DNA of 64,000 nt from Saccharothrix tamanrassetensis (GTDB lineage Bacteria; Actinomycetota; Actinomycetes; Mycobacteriales; Pseudonocardiaceae). The notes below the pieces were generated by a model. The model did no database searches, was not told the origin of the DNA, and was given only the letters and a program-made list of their open reading frames with translations. Where the stretch lies: the NCBI RefSeq assembly GCF_014203665.1, contig NZ_JACHJN010000005.1, positions 434,001-498,000 of the forward strand, read 5' to 3'. The position numbers were made by a program, and so were the translations under genes. Of this stretch, positions 33,995 to 43,619 are shown in pieces. How positions within the stretch are numbered: the first letter of the stretch is position 1; each line of letters starts with the position of its first letter.

Positions 33995-35485
33995 ATGGGC
34001 TCTGATGCCTTTCGGCACATGGGCGGTGTGCGGCTGTGGGGCGCGGTCCGGGAGATGAACGCGGTGGAAACCATGTTCTGGCGTGGGGACACCAGTGCCG
34101 GCATGGGGGCCAACCAACTCGGTGTGATCCTGCTCGACCGCATTCCCGATTGGGACCGGCTCGTCGCCAGGCACCAGTGGGTCAGCCGGATGGCACCGCT
34201 GCTGCGCAGACGGCCGGTGGAACCACCCCTGCGGTTGGGCCGCCTGTTCTGGGTGGACGATCCGACCTTCGAGGTGGACCGCCACCTGCGCCGAGTGCGG
34301 CTGCCGTCACCGGGCACATCGCGCCAACTGCTGAACCTGGCCCAGTCGATGTCCATGACCCCGTTCTTCCGCGGGTGGCCGCTGTGGGAGGCGGTGTTGG
34401 TCGAGGGCGTGAACGGGCACGGCGCGGCCTACCTGCTCAAGATCCACCACAGCGTCACCGACGGCACGGGCGCCGCCCAGCTGCTGTCGCTGCTGGTGGA
34501 CGCGAACGCCGATCCGCACGACACCAAGCTGCTGCCGCCGATCCCGCCCGATGTCGCGCGGAGCCGGCTCCTGCTCTGGGGTGGCCGGATGTCGCGGTCG
34601 CTCGGGCTCGTCCCGTCCGGCGCACGAAGGCTGTGGGCCCGCCGTGCCCCCGCGCGGCGGGCGGGGCACAACGGCCGGCCGGTCGGACGCAGGCGACTGC
34701 CGAACCCACGGGTCGCGCTGTCGACACTCAAGTCCTTCGCGTACGCCACGCTGTTGCCCTCGGTCCCGCCCTCTCCGCTGCTGGCCGGACGCACCCGCCG
34801 TGCCCGGTTCGAGGTGCTGGACGTGCCGTTCCAGGCGCTGAAGGCCGCGGGCAAGGCCGCCGGAGGAACCTTCAACGACGCCTACCTCGCCGCGCTGGCC
34901 GGTGCCTTCGACCGGTACCACCAGCGGTTCGGGGTGGCTCTGGACGGCCTGCCCGCCCTGCTGCCGATCAGCGTGCGACCCCTCGGAGCGGCCGGCGGGA
35001 ACCACCTCGCCAGCACCCGCTTGGTGCTCCCGGTCGCCCGCCACACGCCGGAGGAGCGGATACGCCTCATCCACGAGTGCGTCGCCGCCGTGCGCGGCGG
35101 GGCCACGCTGCACGCGCTGAGCGTGGTCTCGCGCCCCCTCACGCCGTTGCCGCCGTCCTGGGTCGGCTGGGTCACCACGCAGATGTTCCGCGGCAACGAC
35201 CTGCTCGCCAGCAACTTCCCGGGCATTCCGGACGAAATCCACCTGGCGGGAGCCAGGGTGACCGAGATCTACCCGTTCCCGCCGCTGCTGCGGGGAGCGG
35301 CGGGGATCGCGTTGACCACCTACCAGGGTCGTGCGCACCTGGGGATCAACCTCGACCACGGGGCCGTCACCGAGCCCGACGTCTTCCTCTCGTGCCTGCG
35401 GGAAGGATTCGACGAGGTGCTCCGATCGGCGCCGCCCGGCGCAGCGTCTCCGGAGGAGACGTCCGCGGTCTCCCGCAACCACTGA
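33995..35485 (+). CDS. Wax ester synthase / diacylglycerol acyltransferase (WS/DGAT), first copy
   Basis: 496 residues. Transfers an acyl chain from a thioester to an alcohol or diacylglycerol. Active-site HHxxxDG is HHSVTDG at 151-157. Other family blocks are present: MNAVETMFWR near the start, PLWEAVLVEG before the motif, AGGTFNDAYLAALAGAF, STRLVLPVA, and MFRGNDLLASNFPG (the conserved N-x-PG region). The length suits bacterial WS/DGAT. A paralogue at 46381 shares the whole layout. Neighbouring acyl synthases suggest that it uses their ACP- or CoA-bound product as acyl donor, which is inference. The second LuxR gene follows after 86 bases. Confidence 0.9.
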   Translation: MGSDAFRHMGGVRLWGAVREMNAVETMFWRGDTSAGMGANQLGVILLDRIPDWDRLVARHQWVSRMAPLLRRRPVEPPLRLGRLFWVDDPTFEVDRHLRRVRLPSPGTSRQLLNLAQSMSMTPFFRGWPLWEAVLVEGVNGHGAAYLLKIHHSVTDGTGAAQLLSLLVDANADPHDTKLLPPIPPDVARSRLLLWGGRMSRSLGLVPSGARRLWARRAPARRAGHNGRPVGRRRLPNPRVALSTLKSFAYATLLPSVPPSPLLAGRTRRARFEVLDVPFQALKAAGKAAGGTFNDAYLAALAGAFDRYHQRFGVALDGLPALLPISVRPLGAAGGNHLASTRLVLPVARHTPEERIRLIHECVAAVRGGATLHALSVVSRPLTPLPPSWVGWVTTQMFRGNDLLASNFPGIPDEIHLAGARVTEIYPFPPLLRGAAGIALTTYQGRAHLGINLDHGAVTEPDVFLSCLREGFDEVLRSAPPGAASPEETSAVSRNH

Positions 35486-35571
35486 TCCGCGCCCGTGCGC
35501 GCGGGCATCGGCAGCGCCCTCGTGGTGGGCCACCACGCACCCTTCAACCGGAAGCCGAGGAGTGGACCACT

Positions 35572-36096
35572 GTGACCATCACGGGCATGGACGTCGTTCC
35601 GACGCCGGCAGAACGGCTTCTGCGGCTGTCGCACCCGATGGGCGATCCCACGCTCGACTTGATCAGGCACGCTCTCCACTGCGTCCAGCAGGCCCTGACC
35701 TCCGTGACCGAGGCGGCTCGGAAACTGTCCGAGGAGGACGGCAGTCGGGCCGGTGCGACAGTCGAGGTCGGCACGGGGGCGGAGCAGGGCGGCGGTGGTG
35801 GGAGCGGGAACGGCCACGAGCACCGGTTGACCGGACAGGAGAGGCGGGTGCTGACGCTGATCGCCGCCGGGCTCTCCAACCGGGAAATCGCCGACGCCCT
35901 GGAGATCTCCGACAAGACGGCCAAGAACTACGTGCACACCCTGCTGGTCAAGCTCGACGTGAGCAGCAGGACGGAGGCGGCGTTCACCGCGCTCTGCGAC
36001 CACCTCGTGGACCAGGACGAATGCCGCCGTGCCAGGGAGCGGAAGTGGCCCGTGACGAACGGGGGCGGCCGTCGAGGCCATGGTCGCACACCCTGA
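35572..36096 (+). CDS. LuxR-type HTH regulator without receiver domain, second copy
   Basis: 174 residues. The N-terminal 60 form a helical region (DLIRHALHCVQQALTSV) and an acidic, Gly-rich linker, then the LuxR/GerE domain LTGQERRVLTLIAAGLSNREIADAL and SDKTAKNYVHTLLVKLDV. The C-terminus is basic. Like the regulator at 30916 it lacks any sensor or receiver. GTG 35572 has GAGGAG upstream; ATG 35587 is an alternative. It lies directly before the first AT-ACP gene and is transcribed with the locus, so it is a good candidate for its activator. Confidence 0.84.
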   Translation: MTITGMDVVPTPAERLLRLSHPMGDPTLDLIRHALHCVQQALTSVTEAARKLSEEDGSRAGATVEVGTGAEQGGGGGSGNGHEHRLTGQERRVLTLIAAGLSNREIADALEISDKTAKNYVHTLLVKLDVSSRTEAAFTALCDHLVDQDECRRARERKWPVTNGGGRRGHGRTP

Positions 36097-36252
36097 CCGG
36101 GGCACGCATGAGATCCGGTCCCGGCCGCACGGCCGGACCGCAGGTCGACGGTACCGCTGCCACGGTCGACTCGCACCCACCCGTCGCCGGCGGATCGACG
36201 CCGGCCCGGCGGCCCGGGGCGACGAACATCCGACATGTCCCGGAGGACATCG

Positions 36253-37707
36253 ATGAAACCGCGCTACACCTTCCTCTTCCCCGGACAGGGCAGTTACCTG
36301 CCCGGCCTGTTCGGGAACCTCGTCGACCACTACCCGCTGATAACGGCCACCCTGTCCACAATGGACGAAGTAGCCGCCGCGGCCGGTCGCGCCCCCGTGT
36401 CACCGATGCTCCTGGACACCGGTTCGCCGACCCTCCAGGAACTGGTCGACCAGGACCCGCCCGCGCTGCACCTGGCGATCTTCGCCGCATCGGTCACCGC
36501 CTTCCGCCTGCTCGCCGAGGAATGCGGGGTGTCACCCGATCTCCTGCTGGGGCACAGCTTCGGTGAGCTCACCGCGCTGACCGCAGCCGGTGCGCTGTCC
36601 ATTGAGGATGGTGCCTACCTGGTGGCACAGCGCGACGAATCCCTGCGGCGGTCCGCCGCTCCCCGCGGCGGCCTCGTCGCGGTGAACTGCGGTGCCCGTC
36701 GGGCGCGCGCCCTGCTCGACGCGTTGGCCGAGTGGCGTTTGAGCATTGCCGCCGACAACCGACCCGACCAGGTGGTCATCTCCGGGCCGGACGAGGAGTT
36801 GGCCCGGTTGGGGGACGCCGCACGAGCCCTCGGGCTCACCGCGACCCGCCTGCGGATCCCCTTCCCGTTCCACAACCGCATCATGCTGGACGCGGCGGAC
36901 GACTTCGCGGCACGGGCGGCGGACGTGCCCAAGCGCGTGCCGCGGCTGCCGGTGTACTCGTCGTTGCTCGGCAGGCACGTGGAGGACATCGCGGATGTCG
37001 AGCGGGTGATCGCCGGTCACCTCGTCATGCAGGTCCGCTTCCTGGCCGCCGCTCGGGAGGTGCACGCCGACGGCATCCGGCGGTTCGTGGAATCCGGACC
37101 GAAGGGGGTGTTGGCGGACCTGGTGGACCGGATCTTCCCGGACGCGGTAGCCGTGGCGCCGTTCCGGCAGCGGGCGGACCAGCGGGTGCTGTTGTCCGCC
37201 GTCGAGCGACTGCTGGCGGGGCGGAACGGCGATCGGGCGCCCGAGCGGATCCCCGTGACGTCGGGGAACACGCGCGCCGGAACCGTTCGAGCGCGCCCCG
37301 CCCCGGAACCGGGCCGGCGATCGGCCGAGCCCACCCCGATCCGCTCCGCTCCGGCCGTCTCCGCGCCGGCCGCGGTCCGTCCCGAGCCCACTCGGACGGC
37401 GGTGCCCGAGGAGCAGCCGACCGGAACGGGTGCGGACGGCGACACCGTGTTCGCGACGGTGCGCGGGTTGTACGCGGATCTGCTGGGATACCCGCCGGAC
37501 GCGTTCCAGCCCGACGCCGACCTGGAGGCCGACCTCGGCGTCGATTCCATCAAGCAGACCGAGGCCTTCGCGCGCGCCTTGGAGCACTTCGGCCTCTCCA
37601 CGTCGGAGACGAAAGTGCGGTTGACCAACTACCCGACGCTCGCGGCGGTCGCGGACCTCCTCGTGGACCTGCGCGCCGGGCGCGAGCCGGCGGGAACCGC
37701 CACGTGA
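36253..37707 (+). CDS. Acyltransferase-ACP didomain protein (set A)
   Basis: 484 residues. Residues 1 to about 305 are a malonyl-type acyltransferase: FLFPGQGSYLPG, Ser102 in GHSFGE, and the His region near FPFHNRIM. A Pro/Ala-rich linker follows, then an acyl carrier protein (about 395-475) with phosphopantetheine Ser432 in GVDSIKQTEAF, closest in style to PUFA-synthase ACPs. It would load malonyl units onto its own ACP and serve the AT-less synthase encoded next, with which its stop overlaps (GTGA). ATG 36253 has GGAGG six bases upstream and is preferred over 36235. No phosphopantetheinyl transferase is in the window. Confidence 0.9.
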   Translation: MKPRYTFLFPGQGSYLPGLFGNLVDHYPLITATLSTMDEVAAAAGRAPVSPMLLDTGSPTLQELVDQDPPALHLAIFAASVTAFRLLAEECGVSPDLLLGHSFGELTALTAAGALSIEDGAYLVAQRDESLRRSAAPRGGLVAVNCGARRARALLDALAEWRLSIAADNRPDQVVISGPDEELARLGDAARALGLTATRLRIPFPFHNRIMLDAADDFAARAADVPKRVPRLPVYSSLLGRHVEDIADVERVIAGHLVMQVRFLAAAREVHADGIRRFVESGPKGVLADLVDRIFPDAVAVAPFRQRADQRVLLSAVERLLAGRNGDRAPERIPVTSGNTRAGTVRARPAPEPGRRSAEPTPIRSAPAVSAPAAVRPEPTRTAVPEEQPTGTGADGDTVFATVRGLYADLLGYPPDAFQPDADLEADLGVDSIKQTEAFARALEHFGLSTSETKVRLTNYPTLAAVADLLVDLRAGREPAGTAT

Positions 37708-40700
37708 ACGGCCTGCCCGAAGCGGTGCGGACGATGACGGAGGAGTTCGCCGGCAGGGTGGTCCTCGTCACCGGCGGCGGCAAGGGAGTGGGGCGCGCCA
37801 TCGTGCGCGAGTTCGCCGCCCGCGGCGCGCACGTGGTCATCAACTACTTCCACTCCGGACAGGCGGCGCGCACGACGCAGCAGGAGGTCACCGCCGCCGG
37901 GGGATCGAGTGAGCTGATCAGGGCCAGTGTCGCCAAACCCGACGACGTCACGGCGATGTTCGAGGCCGTGCGACAGCGCACGGGGAGGTTGGACGTGCTG
38001 GTCAACAACGCGGCACGCGGGGTCTTGGCGCCGTCGAGCACCTTGACGGATGCGGAGTGGCAGAAGGTCTTCGACGTCAACGTGCACGGTGCGCGCCGAT
38101 GCGCCTGGGCGGCCTTGCCCCTGCTGTCCGAGGCCGGCGGGTCAGTGGTGAACGTGTCGTCCATCGGCGCGGGGATGGTCGTCGACAACTACGCCGTGAT
38201 CGGGGTGGCCAAGGCGGCGCTGGAGGCGCTCGGCCGGTACCTCGCGGTCGAGTTCGCGCCGCGCGGTGTCCGGGTGAACACGGCGTCCGCCGGCCTGCTG
38301 GACAACCCGACGGCCGACCTGTTCCCCGGCGGCGACTCGCTGCGCGCCAACTGCGCGACCAACACGCCGTTGGGTCGCCTCGGCACGGAGGAGGAGTTGG
38401 CCGGACTGGTGACCATGTTGGCGTCTCCGCGCGCGACGTGGATCACCGGTCAGACCGTCCTGGCCGATGGCGGCCTCTCGCTCGGGCACGCGATTCTCCG
38501 GCCGGATCCGCCGCCACAGGCGTCAGCGGCGACGGCGTCAGCGACGGCGGCGTCAGCGACGGCGACGGCGGCGGCGGCGAACGGGCGGTCGGTACCCGCG
38601 CGGCTGCCACAGACTTCCGGCGGTGGTCCGGAACCTTCCGCTGTCCACAACGCCTCGTCACCGGCGCCGGTGCCGATCACGCCCGCCCGCACGTCATTGC
38701 GACGCGCGTGGAAGAGCGACGACGACGCCGTCGACGAGGCCACCGACGACAGGGGCACGGTGGCCGTGGTCGGCATGGGCATGGTCGTGCCGGGGGCCGA
38801 CAGCCCGGCCGAGTTCTGGGAGCTGCTCACGAACGGCCGGCCGGTGTTCGGGCAGCCGGGGGAGCGCTTCCGGCAGGAGTCGTTCCTGTCACCCGAGCCC
38901 GGCGTGGAGGACCACGGGTACACCTTCCTCGGCGGCTACATCCGCGAGCCGCGGCTGCACCGGGAAGCCAAGGCGCGTTCGTGCGCCCACGACGTCGCGG
39001 CCCAGTGGCTGCGCCACAGCATCGCGCAGGCGTCCGAGGAAGTCGTCCTGCTGCCGGACGACCTCGTCGAGTGCTTCGTGGGCAACACCGTCGAGGGCAA
39101 CCAGCACCTGGACGAATCACTACTGGTCGAAACCGCGCTCCGGCACATCGCCGAGCACTGGCCGCGGTCGCGCACGGGGTCCGGCGCGCCGGCCGACCGC
39201 TTGCGGACCCTGCTGCGCAGGCGCTACCCCTTCGCGACCGGAGCGGGCCGGAGCCACCTGTCCGACGAGGTGGTCCGTGCTGCCATCACCGATCTGCTGC
39301 CGTCCGGGTCGCCCTACCTCACGGTGGACACCGCGTGTTCGTCGGGTCTCTACGCGGTGGACCTGGGTCTCAAGAGCATCCTGTCGGGAACCTGTGACAT
39401 AGCGGTGTGCGGTGGGGTGTTCACCAACACGGCCCGTTTCTCGATCATGTTCAGCGCGCTGCGCGGGCTCAGCGCCGGCGGGATGGTGCGCGTGTTCGAC
39501 CAGGCCGCGGACGGCACCCTGTTCTCCGACGGCGCCGGCGCGGTCGTGCTCAAGAGCCTGCGCCGGGCGCGCCGCGACGGCGACGAGGTGCTGGCCCTGC
39601 TCGGTGGCTTCGGTGCGGCCTCCGACGGCCGCGGCAAGGCCGTCCACGCGCCCAACCCGGTGGGACAGGAAATCGCGGTTCGGCGGGCGAGGCAGGTCAA
39701 CGGGATCGAGGCACCGGACGTCGACTGGATCGTCGCCCACGGGACCGGCACCGCGGTGGGCGATCGGGTCGAGCTGGGCGTCCTCGACGCCCTCGCCCCG
39801 GACGCCGGGTACCCCTGCACGTCCAACAAGTCCCTGGTCGGCCACACCGGGTGGCCCGCGGGTGTCATATCGCTGATCCACGCGGTCCTCGGGCTGCGCC
39901 ACGACCGCATCCCGGCCCAGCGCCCGCTGACCGAGGCGGCCGAGGACACGCGGGGCGAACGGATCCACATCCCCCGGTCGGACCTGCCGCTGCGGAGGAG
40001 AGGTCGTGCCAGGACCGTGGGGGTGTCCGCCTTCGGGTTCGGCGGCACCGACGCCCACCTGCTGGTGCAGGACGCATCACCCCGGGAGGCCGCACCGCCC
40101 CGCTCTGCGCCGCCGCTCGATCCCGACGACGTGGTGCTGGTGGGTTGGAGCGCGCACCTCCCCGACGATCCCTCACCCGAGCGGCTGCGCGCACGGTTGG
40201 CGGCACGCGAGCCCCTCACGCCGCTCGCCGCCTTCCCGACGCCTTACCCTGCCCCGCCTGCCCGCACACTCCGGATGGCGCCTCGCACGGTCCGAACCGT
40301 CGATCGCTGCCAGCTCATGGCGCTGGCCGTGGCCGCCAGGTTCGCCGAGGAGCACGGGGCTCTCTGGCAGGGCGTGGAGAGCCGAACAGGCGTCCTGGCG
40401 GCGCACACGGGGCCGGTCGGCACCGTGGGGGCCGTCGCGATGCGGTGCTACGCGGACGACCTGCTGAGCCTGCGCGCGGAACCCGACGACCAGGTCTCCC
40501 GCACCGACCTGGAGCAGGCCGTGAAGGACTGCCTCGACCAGGTGCGCGAGGAGCGGCTACCCACCAACGAGGACACCTTGCCCGGGGTGGGCCCCAACGT
40601 CATCCCGGCGAGGCTGGCCAACCACCTCGACCTGCACGGCCCCGCGCTCACCCTGGACACCGGCACCTCCTCGACTTACACCGCGGTGCACGTGGCCTCC

Positions 40701-43595
40701 CGCTACCTCGCCACCCGCGAAGTCGACCTGGCGTTGGTGCTGGCGTTGAACGGCAACAGCACGCCCGAGTTCGCGGCGCTGCTCGGCCGTCCGGTCGACC
40801 ACCTCGCCGAGGGCGCCTTCCTGCTGGCACTGGCCAGGAAGCGGGACGCCGCGGCGAAGGGTTGGCCAGTGCTGTGCCGGGTGACCACCGACCCCCGCCC
40901 GGAGCGGGCGCCCGCTCCCGCGCGCCCGTCCCGCGAGCGCAGCTACCTCGGCGCAGACGGCGCGGTGGGCCTGCTGTCCGCGCTGGCCGACGACCCGGAC
41001 GAACCGGTCACGGTGATCGGACCGTTCCCCGGCCCGGCCGTCACGCTGCACCCGGTGGAGGAGCGGAGCGCCCGCGAAGCCGGCCGTGCCCGCCCGTCGG
41101 CAGCGGTGCGCTCGACGACCAACGGGACGACGCCGGTCGTCCCCGCGCCGCATCGCGACCCGCTGACCACGCGCCACGTTCCCCGGCTCGAACCGCAGCC
41201 GTTGCCCGGAGGACCGGGGGAACACGCCGCACTGCCCGCCGACTGCCTCGTGTTGACCGGCGAGGCGACGGCCACGGCGATCGCGGCGCCGGCGGCAGAG
41301 GCGGCAGCCACCGTCGTGGTGGTGCGGCCGGGAGACGACCCGACCACCGTGCTGGAGTCCTTGTCCCGGACCGACAACCGCTACCGGCACTTGCGCGTCT
41401 ACGTCCCGTGGACGGAGGAACCGGGCATACCCGTGTCCCTGCTTTCCCTGCACGAGGCGATGTTCCTGGCCGCGCAGCGCTGCGAGAGCCGGCTGGCTGC
41501 CGGCGGATCGCTCGGCGTGCTGCTGGTGGACCCGATGCGGCGAGGAGCCCCGGGCGCCCACGCCGGGCTGTTCACCGGCTTCGTGAAGAGCCTGTCCTGG
41601 GAGCTTCCGGGGTGCGCCTGTCGTGCCGTGCTCAGCGATGAGCCGGCCGACACGTCCTGGCGCGCGCTGGAGGCGGAGTTGGGCCTGCGGGACGGGCTGC
41701 CGGTCACCACCTACCGGTCGGGAAGCAGGTACCGGGAGCGGCTGTGCCCGGCTCCGCCCACGCCTGGCCCGTTGCCGCTCCAGCCCGGAGACGTGGTGGT
41801 GGCCACCGGAGGCGCCAGGGGCATCACCGCCGCGGCGGTCGAAGGGCTGCTCGACCAGGTGCCGCTGAAGGTGTGGCTGCTGGGGTCGTCGTCGCTGTCG
41901 GACGTTCCCGCCGATCTCCTCGCCGCGGCGGACGACGATCTGCCCGGTCACCGCGCCGAATTCATCGCCGGAGGGCTGCGCGCGGAGGACGGCTCCAGCG
42001 TCGCCGAGCTGAACCGGCGGTTCGAAAGGCTGCTGCACGCCAGGGAAAGCCACCTGACGCTCACCCGCATGCGCGAGCGCTGCGGTGACGCAGCGGTGCA
42101 CTACCTGACGTGCGACGTGACCGACGCCGCCGCGGTGCGGGCCGCGGTGGAGACCGTCTTCCGCCGGGACGGCAGGGTCGACCTCCTGGTCAACGGTGCC
42201 GGGCGGCACCACGCCGGAGAGTTGCGGCGCAAGAACCTGGCGGAGTTCCGCCGGATCAGGGACGTCAAGCTGCGCGGCTACCAGAACCTCAAGGAAGCGT
42301 TCTCCACCAGGGAACCCCGGCTCTGGTGCAACTTCGGGTCGGTGACGGGGTTGGTCGGCCTGCCCGGGGAGGTCGAGTACTCCTCGGCCAACGACTTCCT
42401 CGGCTGTGCGGCGACCAACGGGCACGTGGCCTCCAGGCGCGACGAGTACACCGTGGCGTGGACGGTGTGGGACGAGGTCGGCCTCGGCGGCAACGCCGTC
42501 ATCCAGTCCCTCGTGACCCGCGACCAGCGGCTCACCGCGATGGGCAAGAAGGAGGGCGCGGCCCACTTCGTCGCCGAGCTGGCGCATCAGGGATCGAGGG
42601 ACGCGGTGGTCACGTTCATCGGTGCCAGGGAGCGGAAGTCGTTCGCGCGGCAGTTCCCCGGTTACCTGGCGGACTCTCCGGCAGGGACGCCCGCCGGCCA
42701 CTTCCTGCATGTGCCGGAGAGTCGCGACGCGGACGGGGCCACGTGGCGGCTGGTGCTCGACGAGCGTCACGAGTCGCTGCTGCGCGGCCACGTCGTGGAC
42801 GGCAGACCCACCGTGCCCGGCACGATGCTGGCCGCGATCGCGGCCGAGGCGGCGCGGGCCCTGCTGCCCGGTGAGACCTTCCGGACGGTGCGCGACCTGT
42901 CCTTCTCGTCCTGGGTCCGTCCCGCGCGCGGCCGGCCGGCCGAGTTCCGGGTCACCGCCGTGGTCAACCGCTCCCGGTCGGCCGGTGCGCGACCGTCCGT
43001 GCTGGTGCGCGTCACTTCCGACATCACCACCCCACGAGGAGAGGTCCTGCGGCGGGGCCGTGAGCACTTCCGGGCGACGGTGCCCGCCGGGCCGCCGAGG
43101 ACCGTGCGGGACTCGACCGCGGGTGCCGAGGGCCGCCCGGTCCGCTCGCCGTACTACCACCCGGCGTCCAGGGTCCTGCTGACCGGCCCGTTCCGGACCA
43201 CCTGCGAGTGGTCGGCCGGTCCGCCGGGAGCGTCGGCGAGGTGGCGGCCCGATCCCGCGCGGATGCCCGGTGAGTTCGCGCGGTTGGCCGCGCCGAGCCT
43301 GCTGCTCGACGCTCTGGTCCGCACCCGGGCGCTGCGGCCCGTGGCGGAGGACGTGCACGAAGTGGAGGTGCCCCGCTACATCCGCCGCATCGAGTGGTGC
43401 ACCGACGACAACGACCTCGACCTGGCCACGCGTCACCCGGACGGCGTCCTGCTGCGATGGGACGCGGTGACCAACGCCTTCCTCGCGAGCACTCCGGACG
43501 GAACCGTCCTGGCACGGGTGGAGGACGCGTACTCCGCGTCGATGGGAAGGGTGCGGATCACCGACGACCACGCGGCGCGGGCCGGGAACCGATGA
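37704..43595 (+). CDS. Multidomain lipid/polyketide synthase A: ER(FabL-like)-KS-CLF-psiKR-KR-DH
   Basis: 1963 residues. Domains: FabL-like enoyl reductase, 15-265, with the Y163-x6-K170 signature and VNNAARGVLAP; Ala/Ser/Thr linker; ketosynthase, about 350-790, with Cys545 (VDTACSSGLY), His679 and His714; CLF-like second KS, about 805-1065, with Thr in place of Cys (DTGTSS); a probable structural psi-KR, 1150-1345; ketoreductase with TGGARGITA near 1364 and Tyr1559 in EYSSAN; double hot-dog dehydratase with His1696 in GHVVDGRPTVPG. It has no AT, ACP or thioesterase. All reductive steps are present, so a reduced acyl chain can be built iteratively with the AT-ACP partner. The GTG start overlaps the stop of that gene. 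Confidence 0.85.
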   Translation: MNGLPEAVRTMTEEFAGRVVLVTGGGKGVGRAIVREFAARGAHVVINYFHSGQAARTTQQEVTAAGGSSELIRASVAKPDDVTAMFEAVRQRTGRLDVLVNNAARGVLAPSSTLTDAEWQKVFDVNVHGARRCAWAALPLLSEAGGSVVNVSSIGAGMVVDNYAVIGVAKAALEALGRYLAVEFAPRGVRVNTASAGLLDNPTADLFPGGDSLRANCATNTPLGRLGTEEELAGLVTMLASPRATWITGQTVLADGGLSLGHAILRPDPPPQASAATASATAASATATAAAANGRSVPARLPQTSGGGPEPSAVHNASSPAPVPITPARTSLRRAWKSDDDAVDEATDDRGTVAVVGMGMVVPGADSPAEFWELLTNGRPVFGQPGERFRQESFLSPEPGVEDHGYTFLGGYIREPRLHREAKARSCAHDVAAQWLRHSIAQASEEVVLLPDDLVECFVGNTVEGNQHLDESLLVETALRHIAEHWPRSRTGSGAPADRLRTLLRRRYPFATGAGRSHLSDEVVRAAITDLLPSGSPYLTVDTACSSGLYAVDLGLKSILSGTCDIAVCGGVFTNTARFSIMFSALRGLSAGGMVRVFDQAADGTLFSDGAGAVVLKSLRRARRDGDEVLALLGGFGAASDGRGKAVHAPNPVGQEIAVRRARQVNGIEAPDVDWIVAHGTGTAVGDRVELGVLDALAPDAGYPCTSNKSLVGHTGWPAGVISLIHAVLGLRHDRIPAQRPLTEAAEDTRGERIHIPRSDLPLRRRGRARTVGVSAFGFGGTDAHLLVQDASPREAAPPRSAPPLDPDDVVLVGWSAHLPDDPSPERLRARLAAREPLTPLAAFPTPYPAPPARTLRMAPRTVRTVDRCQLMALAVAARFAEEHGALWQGVESRTGVLAAHTGPVGTVGAVAMRCYADDLLSLRAEPDDQVSRTDLEQAVKDCLDQVREERLPTNEDTLPGVGPNVIPARLANHLDLHGPALTLDTGTSSTYTAVHVASRYLATREVDLALVLALNGNSTPEFAALLGRPVDHLAEGAFLLALARKRDAAAKGWPVLCRVTTDPRPERAPAPARPSRERSYLGADGAVGLLSALADDPDEPVTVIGPFPGPAVTLHPVEERSAREAGRARPSAAVRSTTNGTTPVVPAPHRDPLTTRHVPRLEPQPLPGGPGEHAALPADCLVLTGEATATAIAAPAAEAAATVVVVRPGDDPTTVLESLSRTDNRYRHLRVYVPWTEEPGIPVSLLSLHEAMFLAAQRCESRLAAGGSLGVLLVDPMRRGAPGAHAGLFTGFVKSLSWELPGCACRAVLSDEPADTSWRALEAELGLRDGLPVTTYRSGSRYRERLCPAPPTPGPLPLQPGDVVVATGGARGITAAAVEGLLDQVPLKVWLLGSSSLSDVPADLLAAADDDLPGHRAEFIAGGLRAEDGSSVAELNRRFERLLHARESHLTLTRMRERCGDAAVHYLTCDVTDAAAVRAAVETVFRRDGRVDLLVNGAGRHHAGELRRKNLAEFRRIRDVKLRGYQNLKEAFSTREPRLWCNFGSVTGLVGLPGEVEYSSANDFLGCAATNGHVASRRDEYTVAWTVWDEVGLGGNAVIQSLVTRDQRLTAMGKKEGAAHFVAELAHQGSRDAVVTFIGARERKSFARQFPGYLADSPAGTPAGHFLHVPESRDADGATWRLVLDERHESLLRGHVVDGRPTVPGTMLAAIAAEAARALLPGETFRTVRDLSFSSWVRPARGRPAEFRVTAVVNRSRSAGARPSVLVRVTSDITTPRGEVLRRGREHFRATVPAGPPRTVRDSTAGAEGRPVRSPYYHPASRVLLTGPFRTTCEWSAGPPGASARWRPDPARMPGEFARLAAPSLLLDALVRTRALRPVAEDVHEVEVPRYIRRIEWCTDDNDLDLATRHPDGVLLRWDAVTNAFLASTPDGTVLARVEDAYSASMGRVRITDDHAARAGNR

Positions 43596-43619
43596 GCCGA
43601 GCCAGGAGGGCACGACACC

